Shown: piece after piece, positions 1 to 12,600 of the stretch | Numbering within the stretch: the stretch's first letter is position 1 | Layout: every line of letters begins with the position of its first letter | Assembly (NCBI RefSeq): GCF_041734735.1 | Contig: NC_134900.1 | Coordinates: forward strand, 39,457,954-39,521,953 | Source: Babylonia areolata | Lineage: Eukaryota > Mollusca > Gastropoda > Neogastropoda > Buccinidae | DNA: 64,000 bases | Direction: 5' to 3' | The notes under the pieces: model-generated | The model's input: only the letters and a program-made list of their open reading frames with translations | Told to the model about the DNA's origin: nothing | Database searches by the model: none | Position numbers and translations under genes: made by a program

Positions 1-39
<39 letters not shown>

Positions 40-56
40 TGTGTGTGTGTGTGTGA
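1..56. repeat. (GT)n microsatellite
   Basis: Almost pure GT dinucleotide run at the left edge, broken by a GGTG and ending at GATGTG. It continues out of the window. Confidence 0.95.
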
Positions 57-570
57 TGTGATTCCTCTTTTTTTTAGGAATTTGTACAAAACTAAATAAA
101 TATTTTAGAATAAAACCTTTTTTTTCCTGATATGCAAGTCAATAAATCTGAGGAAAAGTCTACATCCTTTTTTATTCTCTTGTTTCCTGGTTTTGTTTTG
201 TTGCTGTTTCATCAGCAGGAGGACCTATCTGTGTGAAACATTGGGAACAATACCACCACCACCACCACCCAGTTTATTCTGGTGATGACAGCAGTCAGGA
301 CAACACAAGGCTGTGTGTGCACAATACTAATAAGAATGATGATAATAAAACTCCGTTCTTCCCACGCTGGAAACTGGTGTTCCAAACCAACCCAGCGCTT
401 TATGACCTGTATGCTAGCTGAGGTGGAAAATGGACTCCAAAAAGGTTATAAAGCTTTAAAGGTCAAACTGGGACAGGACATAAAAACTGGTGAGGACAAG
501 CCTGAGGCACAGCAGTGTGTATTGGGGCGTGGAACAACTTTCTCCTTTCTGGGTCAATGAGTTAGCCTCC
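57..570. other. Unique AT-rich sequence, no gene seen
   Basis: Non-repetitive sequence with two short open frames (233-421 and 282-560) that have no recognisable domain. The first encodes a short His run from a CCA/CAC stretch. No exon of the downstream methyltransferase (for example its SAM-binding motif I) could be found here. It is probably intron or upstream flank. Confidence 0.5.
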
Positions 571-2258
571 CTGCTGACAGTTTGTGGGTTGTTTGAGGGA
601 ATGTTTGAGGGCTGTTTGGGGACTGATTGAGGGCTGTTTAGGGGACTGATTGAGGGCTGTTTGGGGGACTTTTTGAGGGACTGTAGGGACTGATGAACAG
701 ACTATAAATAAATAAATGAACGGGACTGATTGAGGGCTGTTTGGGGGGTGTTTAGGGGACTGATTGAGGGCTGTTTGGGGGGTGTTTAGGGGACTGATTG
801 AGGGCTGTTTGGGGGACTGTTTGAGGGCTGTTTGGGGGACTGATTGAGAGCTGTTTGGGGGACTGTTTGAGGGGTGTTTAGGGGACTGATTGAGGGCTGT
901 TTAGGGGACTGATTGAGGGCTGTTTAGGGGACTGATTGAGGGCTGTTTGGGTGACTGTTTGAGGGCTGTTTGGGGGACTGTTTGAGGGGTGTTTAGGGGA
1001 CTGATTGAGGGCTGTTTAGGGGGCTGTTTGGGGGACTGATTGAGGGCTGTTTGGGGGACTGATTGAGGGCTGTTTGGGGGACTGTTTGAGGGCTGTTTGG
1101 GGGACTGATTGGGGGACTGTTTGAGGGCTGTTTGGGGGACTGATTGAGGACTGTTTGAGGGCTGTTTGGGGGACTGATTGAGGGCTGTTTGGGGGACTGA
1201 TTGAGGGGTGTTTAGGGGACTGATTGAGGGCTGTTTGGGGGACTGTTTGAGGGCTGTTTGGGGGACTGTTTGAGGGGTGTTTAGGGGACTGATTGAGGGC
1301 TGTTTAGGGGACTGATTGAGAGCTGTTTGGGGGACTTTTTGAGGGCTGTTTGGGGGACTTTTTGAGGGCTGTTTGGGGGACTGTTTGAGGGGTGTTTAGG
1401 GGACTGATTGAGGGACTGTTTGGGGGACTGGGGGGATGTTTGAGGGCTGTTTGGGGGACTGTTTGAGGGTGTGTTTGAAAGATGGTGGCTGTTACAAGGG
1501 CTGTTTGGGGAACTGTTTGAGGGACTTTAGGGGTTGTTTGAGGGACTTCAGGGGCTGTTTGAGAGCTGATGGGGGGCTGTTTGAGGGACTTCAGGGGCTG
1601 TTTGAGGGCTGATGGGGGGCTGTTTGAGGGACTTTAGGGGCTGTTTGAGGGCTGATGGGGGGGCTGTTTGAGGGACTTTAGGGGCTGTTTGAGGGCTGGT
1701 GGGGGGCTGTTTGAGGGACTTTAGGGGCTGTTTGAGGGCTGGTGGGGGGCTGTTTGAGGGACTTCAGGGGCTGTTTGAGGGCTGATGGGGGGCTGTTTGA
1801 GGGACTTCAGGGGCTGTTTGAGGGCTGATGGGGGGCTGTTTGAGGGACTTCAGGGGCTGTTTGAGGGACTTTAGGGGCTGTTTGAGGGACTTCAGGGGCT
1901 GTTTTGAGGGACTTTAGGGGCTGTTTGAGGGCTGGTGGGGGGCTGTTTGAGGGACTTTAGGGGCTGTTTGAGGGACTTTAGGGGCTGTTTGAGGGCTGTT
2001 GGGGGGCTGTTTGAGGGACTTTAGGGGCTGTTTGAGGGCTGTTGGGGGACTGAGGGACTTTAGGGGCTGTTGGGGGGCTGTTTGAGGGACTTTAGGGGCT
2101 GTTTGAGGGCTGGTGGGGGGGCTGTTTGAGGGACTTTAGGGGCTGTTTGAGGGCTGGTGGGGGGGCTGTTTGAGGGACTTTAGGGGCTGTTTGAGGGCTG
2201 GTGGGGGTGCTGTTTGAGGGATTGTTTGAGGGTTGTTTGAGGGGGAGCTTGATTACTT
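571..2258. repeat. G-rich minisatellite, compound 10-24 bp units
   Basis: About 1.7 kb built of short interchangeable modules such as CTGTTTGGGGGACTG, ATTGAGGG, CTGTTTGAGGG and ACTTTAGGGG. The left part (to about 1500) favours the GGGGGACTGATTGAGGG form and the right part favours ACTTTAGGGGCTGTTTGAGG, so two sub-families were amplified one after the other. The + strand is strongly G over C skewed, with runs of 3-7 G every 8-12 bases, giving many possible G-quadruplexes. No credible coding frame. Confidence 0.95.
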
Positions 2259-2625
2259 GATTATCACACAATGTTATTGTCATGTGAGTGTCTGCAAGAT
2301 TGTTGTGTGTTTTGATTTGTAGAAAGTCTGGGGTTCAGCAGTGTGGTTGCTTGGATGTGAATGCACAATGGGTGGGTGTGACTCTGTGTGTGTGTGGGGG
2401 TGTGTTTGATGCGTGTGTGGACATGGGTGTGGATGTGTGTATTGACGTGTGTGTGGATATGTGGATGTGTGGTGTGTCTTGAGGGGGTTGTGAGTGAGAT
2501 ACAGTGTGCAGATTAATGTGTATGCATGTGTGTATTCATCTTGTCTTTCTTCCCGAGTTACTCTCTCTCCCTCTCTCCCCCCCTCCTCCTCCCGCTATCT
2601 CACTCTGCTTCTCTCCCTTCACACT

Positions 2626-2656
<31 letters not shown>

Positions 2657-2821
2657 CACTGTGAGTGTCACTATGTGTGTGCAACTCTGTGTGTGTGTCA
2701 CTTACTGACTGTGTGTTTATATGTGTCAATGTGTATACGTGTGCCTCTGTGAGTGTATGTATGTAACTGTGTGTGTGTCACTTTGTGAGTGTGTGTGTGT
2801 AACTTTGTGTGTGTATGTGTG

Positions 2822-2853
<32 letters not shown>

Positions 2854-4400
2854 ACCCAGTATGTTTGTGTGTGTTATTCAGTGTGGGGGTTGACAGTGGT
2901 GACAGGGATGATAGGAGGTTCATGAGGTAGCAGGTTATCATTCAGGGCTGCCCCTCCCCCTCCCCACCCCTTTCCATCTTCACCTCCCTCCCCCACACTA
3001 TCTTTCTCCCCCCCCCCCTGCCCCCCTGACCTGTGGCCCCCTCCTTGCTATCTTTCTTTCCTCACAAAGAGAGGTGTGACTCAGTGGTTCAGCTGACTGG
3101 GTCAGGTGTTGTCTTGCCATGTGACCTGTCTGGAGTTAACCACTTGACTGCTGCTGACAAGGAGGTTGGTCAGCTGAAGGTCTGACCTCACTGAGATAAG
3201 GTCTACAGGGCTTACAGGTCAGGGCGTTAGTCACCCGTCTGTTTCCAAACTTTTTGTCTTCATGAGAAGGCATCCCTGCTTTGTTCAGCAAAACTGATGA
3301 CATCAATCATTGAACAGTACACCAAAATATAGTGGAGGGGTTAACTAGCTCTGACTACACACACTGTGGTGCACTGCCTCCTGTAAGTGGAAAATCATGG
3401 AGAGAGGCACCTTTTATGTTGTCTTCTGTCTGGGTTTGTTTTTGTTTTTTTTCTCTCCCTCATCTCTAAAACAAATGTTGACCAGTCTTACAAAGGCAAT
3501 GTGTAATGTTTGTAAAATTATGGCACTGCTTCTAAGCACTGACCTGTTTTAAGTGGAGTCTGCCTTGCTTTGTGGTTGTGTATGGAAGAAGATGACTTGT
3601 CATGTGGTTGTGTATGGAAGAAGATGACTTGTCATGTGGTTGTGTATGGAAGAAGATGACATGTCATGTGTCATGTGACATGGAATGTGATGTTCACACT
3701 CGTCTCGTTGTATAGATACAAAACAAACAAACAACTGACAACAACAGAAAACAAAGAAACCCTGGGTATCTGATGGAAAAAATGCTAATTGTGTTCATTT
3801 CGTTGGTAATGTATTATGGAAATGTTATGTATAACCAGGCTATGTATTATGGAAATATTATGTATCATAACATCTCTTTCCATCATTTACATGACCTGGC
3901 AATGTATTATGGAAATGTTGTGTATCATAACATCTCTTTCCATCATTCACACTGTCTCCTGCTTTGCCTCACTCACATATGTATGTTTTGTGTGTGTGTG
4001 TGTGTGTGTGTGTTACATGTGTATACACACACTGTAGGTGTACACAGGTATCCTGTGGCTATACACTGATGCTGTGCTCAGGTAAATTATTCACCCTCAG
4101 ACAAGTTCACTGAGTTGTCATACATACATACATACATACATACATACACACCCAGATCCTCTTCGTGAGCCATCTGATAGAACTGGTGATCCATATCTGC
4201 CTCTTACATTACCAATTTTCTGAGGAATTTATACTGTCAATGCAGTGCTCATGTCCACACACCTTTCCAAGCTGAAATATAATGAATGAATGATATGGAT
4301 ACACAAACACATATATATGTGCATAACTGTGTGGAGAAAGATATTGGAAGATGAAGGGGGAGGGGGGGGGGCAGCATGTCAAAAAAGGCTAAAATCGTGT
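2259..4400. other. Mostly unique sequence with microsatellites and small duplications
   Basis: Contains TG-rich tracts (2380-2480, 2625-2870, 3990-4018), a C-rich pyrimidine tract (about 2945-3060), three copies of a roughly 30-bp unit (TGTGGTTGTGTATGGAAGAA core, 3572-3668), two and a half copies of a roughly 65-bp AT-rich unit (3808-3952) and a (CATA)n run (4118-4147). No exon was recognised. It is presumably intronic or upstream of the methyltransferase gene. Confidence 0.6.
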
Positions 4401-4404
4401 AGCT

Positions 4405-4645
4405 TGTTATATCCATCAGGACGGTGAAATCCTGTCCACTGTGTCAGGGTCTGGCTTTGGAAAGCAGGTCCCAGTCCTCTCCTCCCCCCCCAACCCAGGT
4501 CAGGTACCCACTGACACCTGGTGCCATGAGGAACATCAGAGTGAAGGGTCTTTTCCAAGGGCACAACACCCTGCTGGAATGAGGAACATCAGAGTGAAGG
4601 GTCTTTTCCAAGGGCACAACACCCTGCTGGAATGGAACCTGGAAC
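4405..4645 (+). mobile_element. Probable SINE-like remnant with internal 53-bp duplication
   Basis: The stretch GGTACCCACTGACACCTGG, then GAGGAACATCAGAGTGAAGG, then CCAAGGGCACAACACCCTG followed by GGAACC resembles the reverse complement of a tRNA-derived SINE head found widely in marine animals ('...AAGGGCACAACA...GAACC...'). A 53-bp piece is duplicated head to tail (4526-4632). The downstream 36-bp array starts inside the region expected to hold the tRNA-like head. Identification is from memory of the family and is not certain. Confidence 0.45.
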
Positions 4646-5775
4646 CCTGATGACTGGTGAACACTGGGTGACACGTCCAACCCTGATGACTGGTGAACAC
4701 TGGGTGACACGTCCAACCCTGATGACTGGTGAACACTGGGTCACACGTCCAACCCTGATGACTGGTGAACACTGGGTCACACGTCCAACCCTGATGACTG
4801 GTGAACACTGGGTCACACGTCCAACCCTGATGACTGGTGAACACTGGGTCACACGTCCAACCCTGATGACTGGTGAACACTGGGTGACATGTCCAACCCT
4901 GATGACTGGTGAACACTGGGTGACACGTCCAACCCTGATGACTGGTGAACACTGGGTCACACGTCCAACCCTGATGACTGGTGAACACTGGGTGACAAGT
5001 CCAACCCTGATGACTGGTGAACACTGGGTCACACGTCCAACCTGGAACCCTGATGACTGGTGAACACTGGGTCACACGTCCAACCCTGATGACTGGTGAA
5101 CACTGGGTCACACGTCCAACCCTGATGACTGGTGAACACTGGGTGACACGTCCAACCCTGATGACTGGTGAACACTGGGTCACACGTCCAACCTGGAACC
5201 CTGATGACTGGTGAACACTGGGTCACACGTCCAACCCTGATGACTGGTGAACACTGGGTCACACGTCCAACCCTGATGACTGGTGAACACTGGGTGACAC
5301 GTCCAACCCTGATGACTGGTGAACACTGGGTGACACGTCCAACCCTGATGACTGGTGAACACTGGGTCACACGTCCAACCCTGATGACTGGTGAACACTG
5401 GGTCACACGTCCAACCCTGATGACTGGTGAACACTGGGTCACACGTCCAACCCTGATGACTGGTGAACACTGGGTCACACGTCCAACCCTGATGACTGGT
5501 GAACACTGGATCACACGTCCAACCCTGATGACTGGTGAACACTGGGTCACACGTCCAACCCTGATGACTGGTGAACACTGGGTCACACGTCCAACCCTGA
5601 TGACTGGTGAACACTGGGTGACACGTCCAACCCTGATGACTGGTGAACACTGGGTCACACGTCCAACCCTGATGACTGGTGAACACTGGGTCACACGTCC
5701 AACCCTGATGACTGGTGAACACTGGGTCACACGTCCAACCCTGATGACTGGTGAACACTGGGTCACACGTCCAGC
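4640..5775. repeat. 36-bp minisatellite, about 31 copies
   Basis: Unit CCCTGATGACTGGTGAACAC followed by TGGGTCACACGTCCAA. Copies differ mainly at TGGGTCACAC versus TGGGTGACAC, and a few carry an extra TGGAA. Because 36 is a multiple of three and the unit lacks stops in several frames, both strands show long open frames of 140-308 codons. These are artefacts. The array appears to grow out of the SINE-like sequence at its left edge. Confidence 0.95.
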
Positions 5776-6007
5776 ACCACATCCAGTTCTGCCGTGACGT
5801 CTCCTCGTGGCATGTTTAGAGATGTTGAAACTGTCAGGGTTTTTGTAAACTTTGACCTCAGTAATAAGCTGACCCTGACAGCCTTGTACAAAATGAAGAT
5901 TGAAAGTTGACAATGACATTTTATTCTCATATTTGTTTGATTGTATTTTCCACAAAAGTGGTGTTTTAAGAGTGATAGTGAAAGACCTACTCTCCTGGTG
6001 CTATGCC

Positions 6008-8225
6008 ATGAGCTAACTGGTCAGCACGTCTGACACACACAGTATCAGTGAGGGATTGGTCTGTGGGTGATGGTAAAGGGATCACCATGAGCTAACTGGT
6101 CAGCACGTCTGACACACACAGTATCAGTGAGGGATTGGTCTCTGGGTGACGGTAAAGGGATCACCATGAGCTAACTGGTCAGCACGTCTGACACACACAG
6201 TATCAGTGAGGGATTGGTCTGTGGGTGACGGTAAAGGGATCACCATGAGCTAACTGGTCAGCATGTCTGACACACACAGTATCAGTGAGGGATTGGTCTG
6301 TGGGTGACGGTAAAGAGATCACCATGAGCTAACTGGTCAGCACGTCTGACACACACAGTATCAGTGAGGGATTGGTCTCTGGGTGACGGTAAAGGGATCA
6401 CCATGAGCTAACTGGTCAGCATGTCTGACACACACAGTATCAGTGAGGGATTGGTCTGTGGGTGACGGTAAAGGGATCACCATGAGCTAACTGGTCAGCA
6501 TGTCTGACACACACAGTATCAGTGAGGGATTGGTCTGTGGGTGACGGTAAAGGGATCACCATGAGCTAACTGGTCAGCACGTCTGACACACACAGTATCA
6601 GTGAGGGATTGGTCTGTGGGTGACGGTAAAGGGATCACCATGAGCTAACTGGTCAGCATGTCTGACACACACAGTATCAGTGAGGGATTGGTCTGTGGGT
6701 GACGGTAAAGGGATCACCATGAGCTAACTGGTCAGCACGTCTGACACACACAGTATCAGTGAGGGATTGGTCTGTGGGTGACGGTAAAGGGATCACCATG
6801 AGCTAACTGGTCAGCACGTCTGACACACACAGTATCAGTGAGGGATTTGTCTCTGGGTGACGGTAAAGGGATCACCATGAGCTAACTGGTCAGCACGTCT
6901 GACACACACAGTATCAGTGAGGGATTGGTCTCTGGGTGACGGTAAAGGGATCACCATGAGCTAACTGGTCAGCATGTCTGACACACACAGTATCAGTGAG
7001 GGATTGGTCTGTGGGTGACGGTAAAGGGATCACCATGAGCTAACTGGTCAGCACGTCTGACACACACAGTATCAGTGAGGGATTGGTCTGTGGGTGACGG
7101 TAAAGGGATCACCATGAGCTAACTGGTCAGCATGTCTGACACACACAGTATCAGTGAGGGATTGGTCTGTGGGTGACGGTAAAGGGATCACCATGAGCTA
7201 ACTGGTCAGCATGTCTGACACACACAGTATCAGTGAGGGATTGGTCTGTGGGTGACGGTAAAGGGATCACCATGAGCTAACTGGTCAGCACGTCTGACAC
7301 ACACAGTATCAGTGAGGGATTGGTCTGTGGGTGACGGTAAAGGGATCACCATGAGCTAACTGGTCAGCATGTCTGACACACACAGTATCAGTGAGGGATT
7401 GGTCTCTGGGTGACGGTAAAGGGATCACCATGAACTAACTGGTCAGCACGTCTGACACACACAGTATCAGTGAGGGATTGGTCTGTGGGTGACGGTAAAG
7501 GGATCACCATGAGCTAACTGGTCAGCATGTCTGACACACACAGTATCAGTGAGGGATTGGTCTGTGGGTGACGGTAAAGGGATCACCATGAGCTAACTGG
7601 TCAGCATGTCTGACACACACAGTATCAGTGAGGGATTGGTCTGTGGGTGACGGTAAAGGGATCACCATGAGCTAACTGGTCAGCATGTCTGACACACACA
7701 GTATCAGTGAGGGATTGGTCTGTGGGTGACGGTAAAGGGATCACCATGAGCTAACTGGTCAGCACGTCTGACACACACAGTATCAGTGAGGGATTGGTCT
7801 GTGGGTGACGGTAAAGGGATCACCATGAGCTAACTGGTCAGCATGTCTGACACACACAGTATCAGTGAGGGATTGGTCTGTGGGTGACGGTAAAGGGATC
7901 ACCATGAGCTAACTGGTCAGCACGTCTGACACACACAGTATCAGTGAGGGATTGGTCTGTGGGTGACGGTAAAGGGATCACCATGAACTAACTGGTCAGC
8001 ACGTCTGACACACACAGTATCAGTGAGGGATTGGTCTGTGGGTGACGGTAAAGGGATCACCATGAGCTAACTGGTCAGCATGTCTGACACACACAGTATC
8101 AGTGAGGGATTGGTCTGTGGGTGACGGTAAAGGGATCACCATGAGCTAACTGGTCAGCATGTCTGACACACACAGTATCAGTGAGGGATTGGTCTGTGGG
8201 TGATGGTAAAGGGATCACCATGAGC
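6008..8225. repeat. 79-bp minisatellite, about 28 copies
   Basis: Unit starts ATGAGCTAACTGGTCAGCAC and ends GGTAAAGGGATCACC. Copies are nearly identical. The main variable sites are CACGTCTG/CATGTCTG, GGTCTGTGGG/GGTCTCTGGG and one GAACTAAC. The array stops at ATGAGCTGCTTCCC at about 8225. The flanks 5776-6007 and 8226-8590 are unique sequence without a recognised exon. Confidence 0.95.
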
Positions 8226-8594
8226 TGCTTCCCTGAACACACAAAGTCCACTGGAAGTAGGTGAGCACTTTCAGGTGCCTGTGCCATCTCTATAGCCAGC
8301 TCATGTTGTTTTGTCATTTTGATAACGCTGGTTAACAGTTGTTCCTGGGGTGGTGAGGGTGTGTTTGTTCCTGTGATAAGCCCTGCAGATGGGTTTGTTC
8401 CCCAGTCATCACGTGAATGTATGGGGTCACTAACTGGGCCGCTTCTTCCTCATTGACCACTCCTCATCACTTAGTGCTGTCGCTGTCCTTTTCACACTCA
8501 CACATGGATATACATGTGCATGTATAAACAGATAAATGAACGCATTCTCTCTCTATATATATAAATTCACAAAAAAACAAGCACACACACACAC

Positions 8595-9530
8595 ACACAG
8601 TAGGGTGACACACTTCACCACTGTGCACTGTGTGTCTTGACAGGAAGTAGCGTGACACACTTCACCACTGTGCACTGTGTCTTGACAGGAAGTAGGGTGA
8701 CACACTTCACCACTGTGCACTGTGTGTCTTGACAGGAAGTAGCGTGACACACTTCACCACTGTGCACTGTGTTTTGACAGGAAGTAGGGTGACACACTTC
8801 ACCACTGTGCACTGTGTCTTGACAGGAAGTAGGATGACACACTTCACCACTGTGCACTGTGTTTTGACAGGAAGTAGGGTGACACACTTCACCACTGTGC
8901 ACTGTGTTTTGACAGGAAGTAGGGTGACACACTTCACCACTGTGCACTGTGTGTCTTGACAGGAAGTAGGGTGACACACTTCACCACTGTGCACTGTGTG
9001 TCTTGACAGGAAGTAGGGTGACACACTTCACCACTGTGCACTGTGTCTTGACAGGAAGTAGGGTGACACACTTCACCACTGTGCACTGTGTGTCATGACA
9101 GGAAGTAGGATGACACACTTCACCACTGTGCACTGTGTGTCTTGACAGGAAGTAGGGTGACACACTTCACCACTGTGCACTGTGTGTCTTGACAGGAAGT
9201 AGGGTGACACACTTCACCACTGTGCACTGTGTGTCTTGACAGGAAGTAGGGTGACACACTTCACCACTGTGCACTGTGTGTCTTGACAGGAAGTAGGGTG
9301 ACAGGAAGTAGGGTGACACACTTCACCACTGTGCACTGTGTGTCATGACAGGAAGTAGGGTGACACACTTCACCACTGTGCACTGTGTCTTGACAGGAAG
9401 TAGGGTGACACACTTCACCACTGTGCACTGTGTGTCTTGACAGGAAGTAGGGTGACACACTTCACCACTGTGCACTGTGTCTTGACAGGAAGTAGGGTGA
9501 CACACTTCACCACTGTGCACTGTGTGCTTT
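8595..9530. repeat. ~47-bp minisatellite abutting an exon, about 20 copies
   Basis: Unit contains CTTCACCACTGTGCACTGTG, then TGTCTTGACAGGAAGTAGGG. The last copy runs straight into the 3' splice site of the exon at 9534, where CACTGTGTGCTTTCAG is followed by AGGAAGCGAGGGT. Each unit therefore carries a diverged copy of the junction (GACAGGAAGTAGGGT), including bases matching the exon start. Confidence 0.93.
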
Positions 9531-9533
9531 CAG

Positions 9534-9641
9534 AGGAAGCGAGGGTTCACCAACCTGACGGGAGTGGACTATACACAGGGAGCCATCGACCTCGCCCGTG
9601 CCATCCTCAGCCAGGAGGGAATCACTGACGTCCACTTACAG
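9534..9641 (+). CDS. EEF1AKMT2: EEF1AKMT2 exon (36 codons, phase 0-0)
   Basis: Acceptor TTTCAG at 9528-9533 and donor GTGACT at 9642. Encodes RKRGFTNLTGVDYTQGAI and then DLARAILSQEGITDVHLQ. The VDY acidic residue corresponds to the SAM ribose-binding position of the family. The array immediately upstream is built from this acceptor. Confidence 0.9.
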
Positions 9642-12600
9642 GTGACTGACCTCCCCTGACAGCACTGTTTCACGTTCAGTTTCTTAAGGGGCGTCACTGC
9701 ATTCAGACAAATCCATATATGCTACACCACATGTGAGGCAGATGCCTGACAGCAGCATAACCCCGAGTGCTTGGTCAGGCCTGGAGTGCATGCAGTGTTT
9801 GTGGACCTATCGGAGTGGATTTCCGCCACAGTTCTGCCAGAAGATAACACTTTGGTGTCAGCATGAACAGTAGATATATTATTAACGCTCCACCCCCTCC
9901 CAAAACATGTGTGTGACCTGAAGGCGGATGTAAGCATGAACAGTAGATATATTATTAACGCGCCACCCCCTCCCAAAACATGTGTGTGATCTGAAGGCAG
10001 GTGTCAGCATGAACAGTAGATATATTATTAACGCTCCACCCCCTCCCAAAACATGTGTGTGATCTGAAGGCAGGTGTCAGCATGAACAGTAGATATATTA
10101 TTAACGCTCCACCCCCTCCCAAAACATGTGTGTGATCTGAAGGCGGGTGTAAGCATGAACAGGAGATTATATTATCAACATCCCCACACCCCCTCCCAAA
10201 ACAGGTGTGTGTGACCTGACAGGCAGGTGTAAGCATAAACAATATATTATCAACATCCCCACACCCCCTCCCAAAACAGGTGTGTGACATGACAGGCAGG
10301 TGTAAGCATGAACAATATATTATCAACATCCCCACACCCCCTCCCAAAACAGGTGTGTGACCTGACAGGCAGGTGTAAGCATGAACAATATATTATCAAC
10401 ATCCCCACACCCCCTCCCAAAACAGGTGTGTGACATGACAGGCAGGTGTAAGCATAAACAATATATTATCAACATCCCCACACCCCCTCCCAAAACAGGT
10501 GTGTGACCTGACAGGCAGGTGAAAGCATGAACAATATATTATCAACATCCTCACACCCCCTCCCAAAACAGGTGTGTGACATGACAGGCAGGTGTAAGCA
10601 TAAACAATATATTATCAACATCCCCACACCCCCTCCCAAAACAGGTGTGTGACATGACAGGCAGGTGAAAGCATGAACAATATATTATCAACATCCCCAC
10701 ACCCCCTCCCAAAACAGGTGTGTGACCTGAAGGCAGGTGTAAGCATGAACAATATATTATCAACATCCCCACACCCCCTCCCAAAACATGTGTGTGACCT
10801 GAAGGCAGGTGAAAGCATGAACAATATATTATCAACATCCCCACACCCCCTCCCAAAACAGGTGTGTGACCTGACAGGCAGGTGTAAGCATGAACAATAT
10901 ATTATCAACATCCCCACACCCCCTCCCAAAACAGGTGTGTGACATGACAGGCAGGTGTAAGCATGAACAATATATTATCAACATCCCCACACCCCCTCCC
11001 AAAACAGGTGTGTGACCTGACAGGCAGGTGTAAGCATGAACAATATATTATCAACATCCCCACACCCCCTCCCAAAACAGGTGTGTGACCTGACAGGCAG
11101 GTGTAAGCATGAACAATATATTATCAACATCCCCACACCCCCTCCCAAAACAGGTGTGTGACCTGACAGGCAGGTGTAAGCATGAACAATATATTATCAA
11201 CATCCCCACACCCCCTCCCAAAACAGGTGTGTGACCTGACAGGCAGGTGAAAGCATGAACAATATATTATCAACATCCCCACACCCCCTCCCAAAACAGG
11301 TGTGTGACATGACAGGCAGGTGAAAGCATGAACAATATATTATCAACATCCCCACACCCCCTCCCAAAACAGGTGTGTGACATGACAGGCAGGTGAAAGC
11401 ATGAACAATATATTATCAACATCCCCACACCCCCTCCCAAAACAGGTGTGTGACATGACAGGCAGGTGAAAGCATGAACAATATATTATCAACATCCCCA
11501 CACCCCCTCCCAAAACAGGTGTGTGACATGACAGGCAGGTGAAAGCATGAACAATATATTATCAACATCCCCACACCCCCTCCCAAAACAGGTGTGTGAC
11601 CTGAAGGCAGGTGTAAGCATGAACAATATATTATCAACATCCCCACACCCCCTCCCAAAACAGGTGTGTGACCTGAAGGCAGGTGTAAGCATGAACAATA
11701 TATTATCAACATCCCCACACCCCCTCCCAAAACATGTGTGTGACCTGAAGGCAGGTGTAAGCATGAACAATATATTATCAACATCCCCACACCCCCTCCC
11801 AAAACAGGTGTGTGACCTGAAGGCAGGTGTAAGCATGAACAATATATTATCAACATCCCCACACCCCCTCCCAAAACAGGTGTGTGACCTGACAGGCAGG
11901 TGTAAGCATAAACAATATATTATCAACATCCCCACACCCCCTCCCAAAACAGGTGTGTGACATGACAGGCAGGTGAAAGCATGAACATTAGATATATCAT
12001 GAACACCCACACTCAAGATATGATATCATGAACACCCACACTCAAGATATGATATCCTGAACACCCACACTCAAGATATGGTATTATGAACACCCACACT
12101 CAAGATATGGTATTATGAACACCCACACTCAAGATATGGTATCATGAACACCCAAGATATGATATCATGAACACCCACACTCAAGATATGATATCATGAA
12201 CACCCACACTCAAGATATGATATCATGAACACCCACACTCCCCAAACAGGTGGGTGATCTGACAGGTGACCCCAGCTCACTGCCTGCAGACAGCTGCATG
12301 TTGGGGAGTTACCAGGTGTGTGTGGACAAGGGCACGTACGACGCCATAAGCCTGATGCCGTCCTCAGCGGCCCAGGGTCGACAGGCTTACCGGCGTAACG
12401 TGCGGCGTGTGCTGTGTCCTGGGGGCCTCTTCTTCATCACCTCCTGCAACTGGACCAGGGAGGAGCTGGTGGACTTCTTCCACACAGGTCACTCACTCTT
12501 TGTTTGTTCTGTGGTAGGACTTCTTCCACACAGGTCACTCACTCTTTGTTTGTTTGTTCTGTGGTAGGACTTCTTCCACACAGGTCACTCACTCTTTGTC

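Noticed and set aside
233-560. Small frames near the left edge as a missing EEF1AKMT2 exon
   Set aside because: No similarity to the N-terminus or SAM motif I; the His run comes from a CCA/CAC repeat.
4536-5955. Long frames on both strands at 4.5-6.0 kb
   Set aside because: 36-bp period, divisible by three, with stop-free unit; simultaneous open frames on both strands are typical of an artefact.
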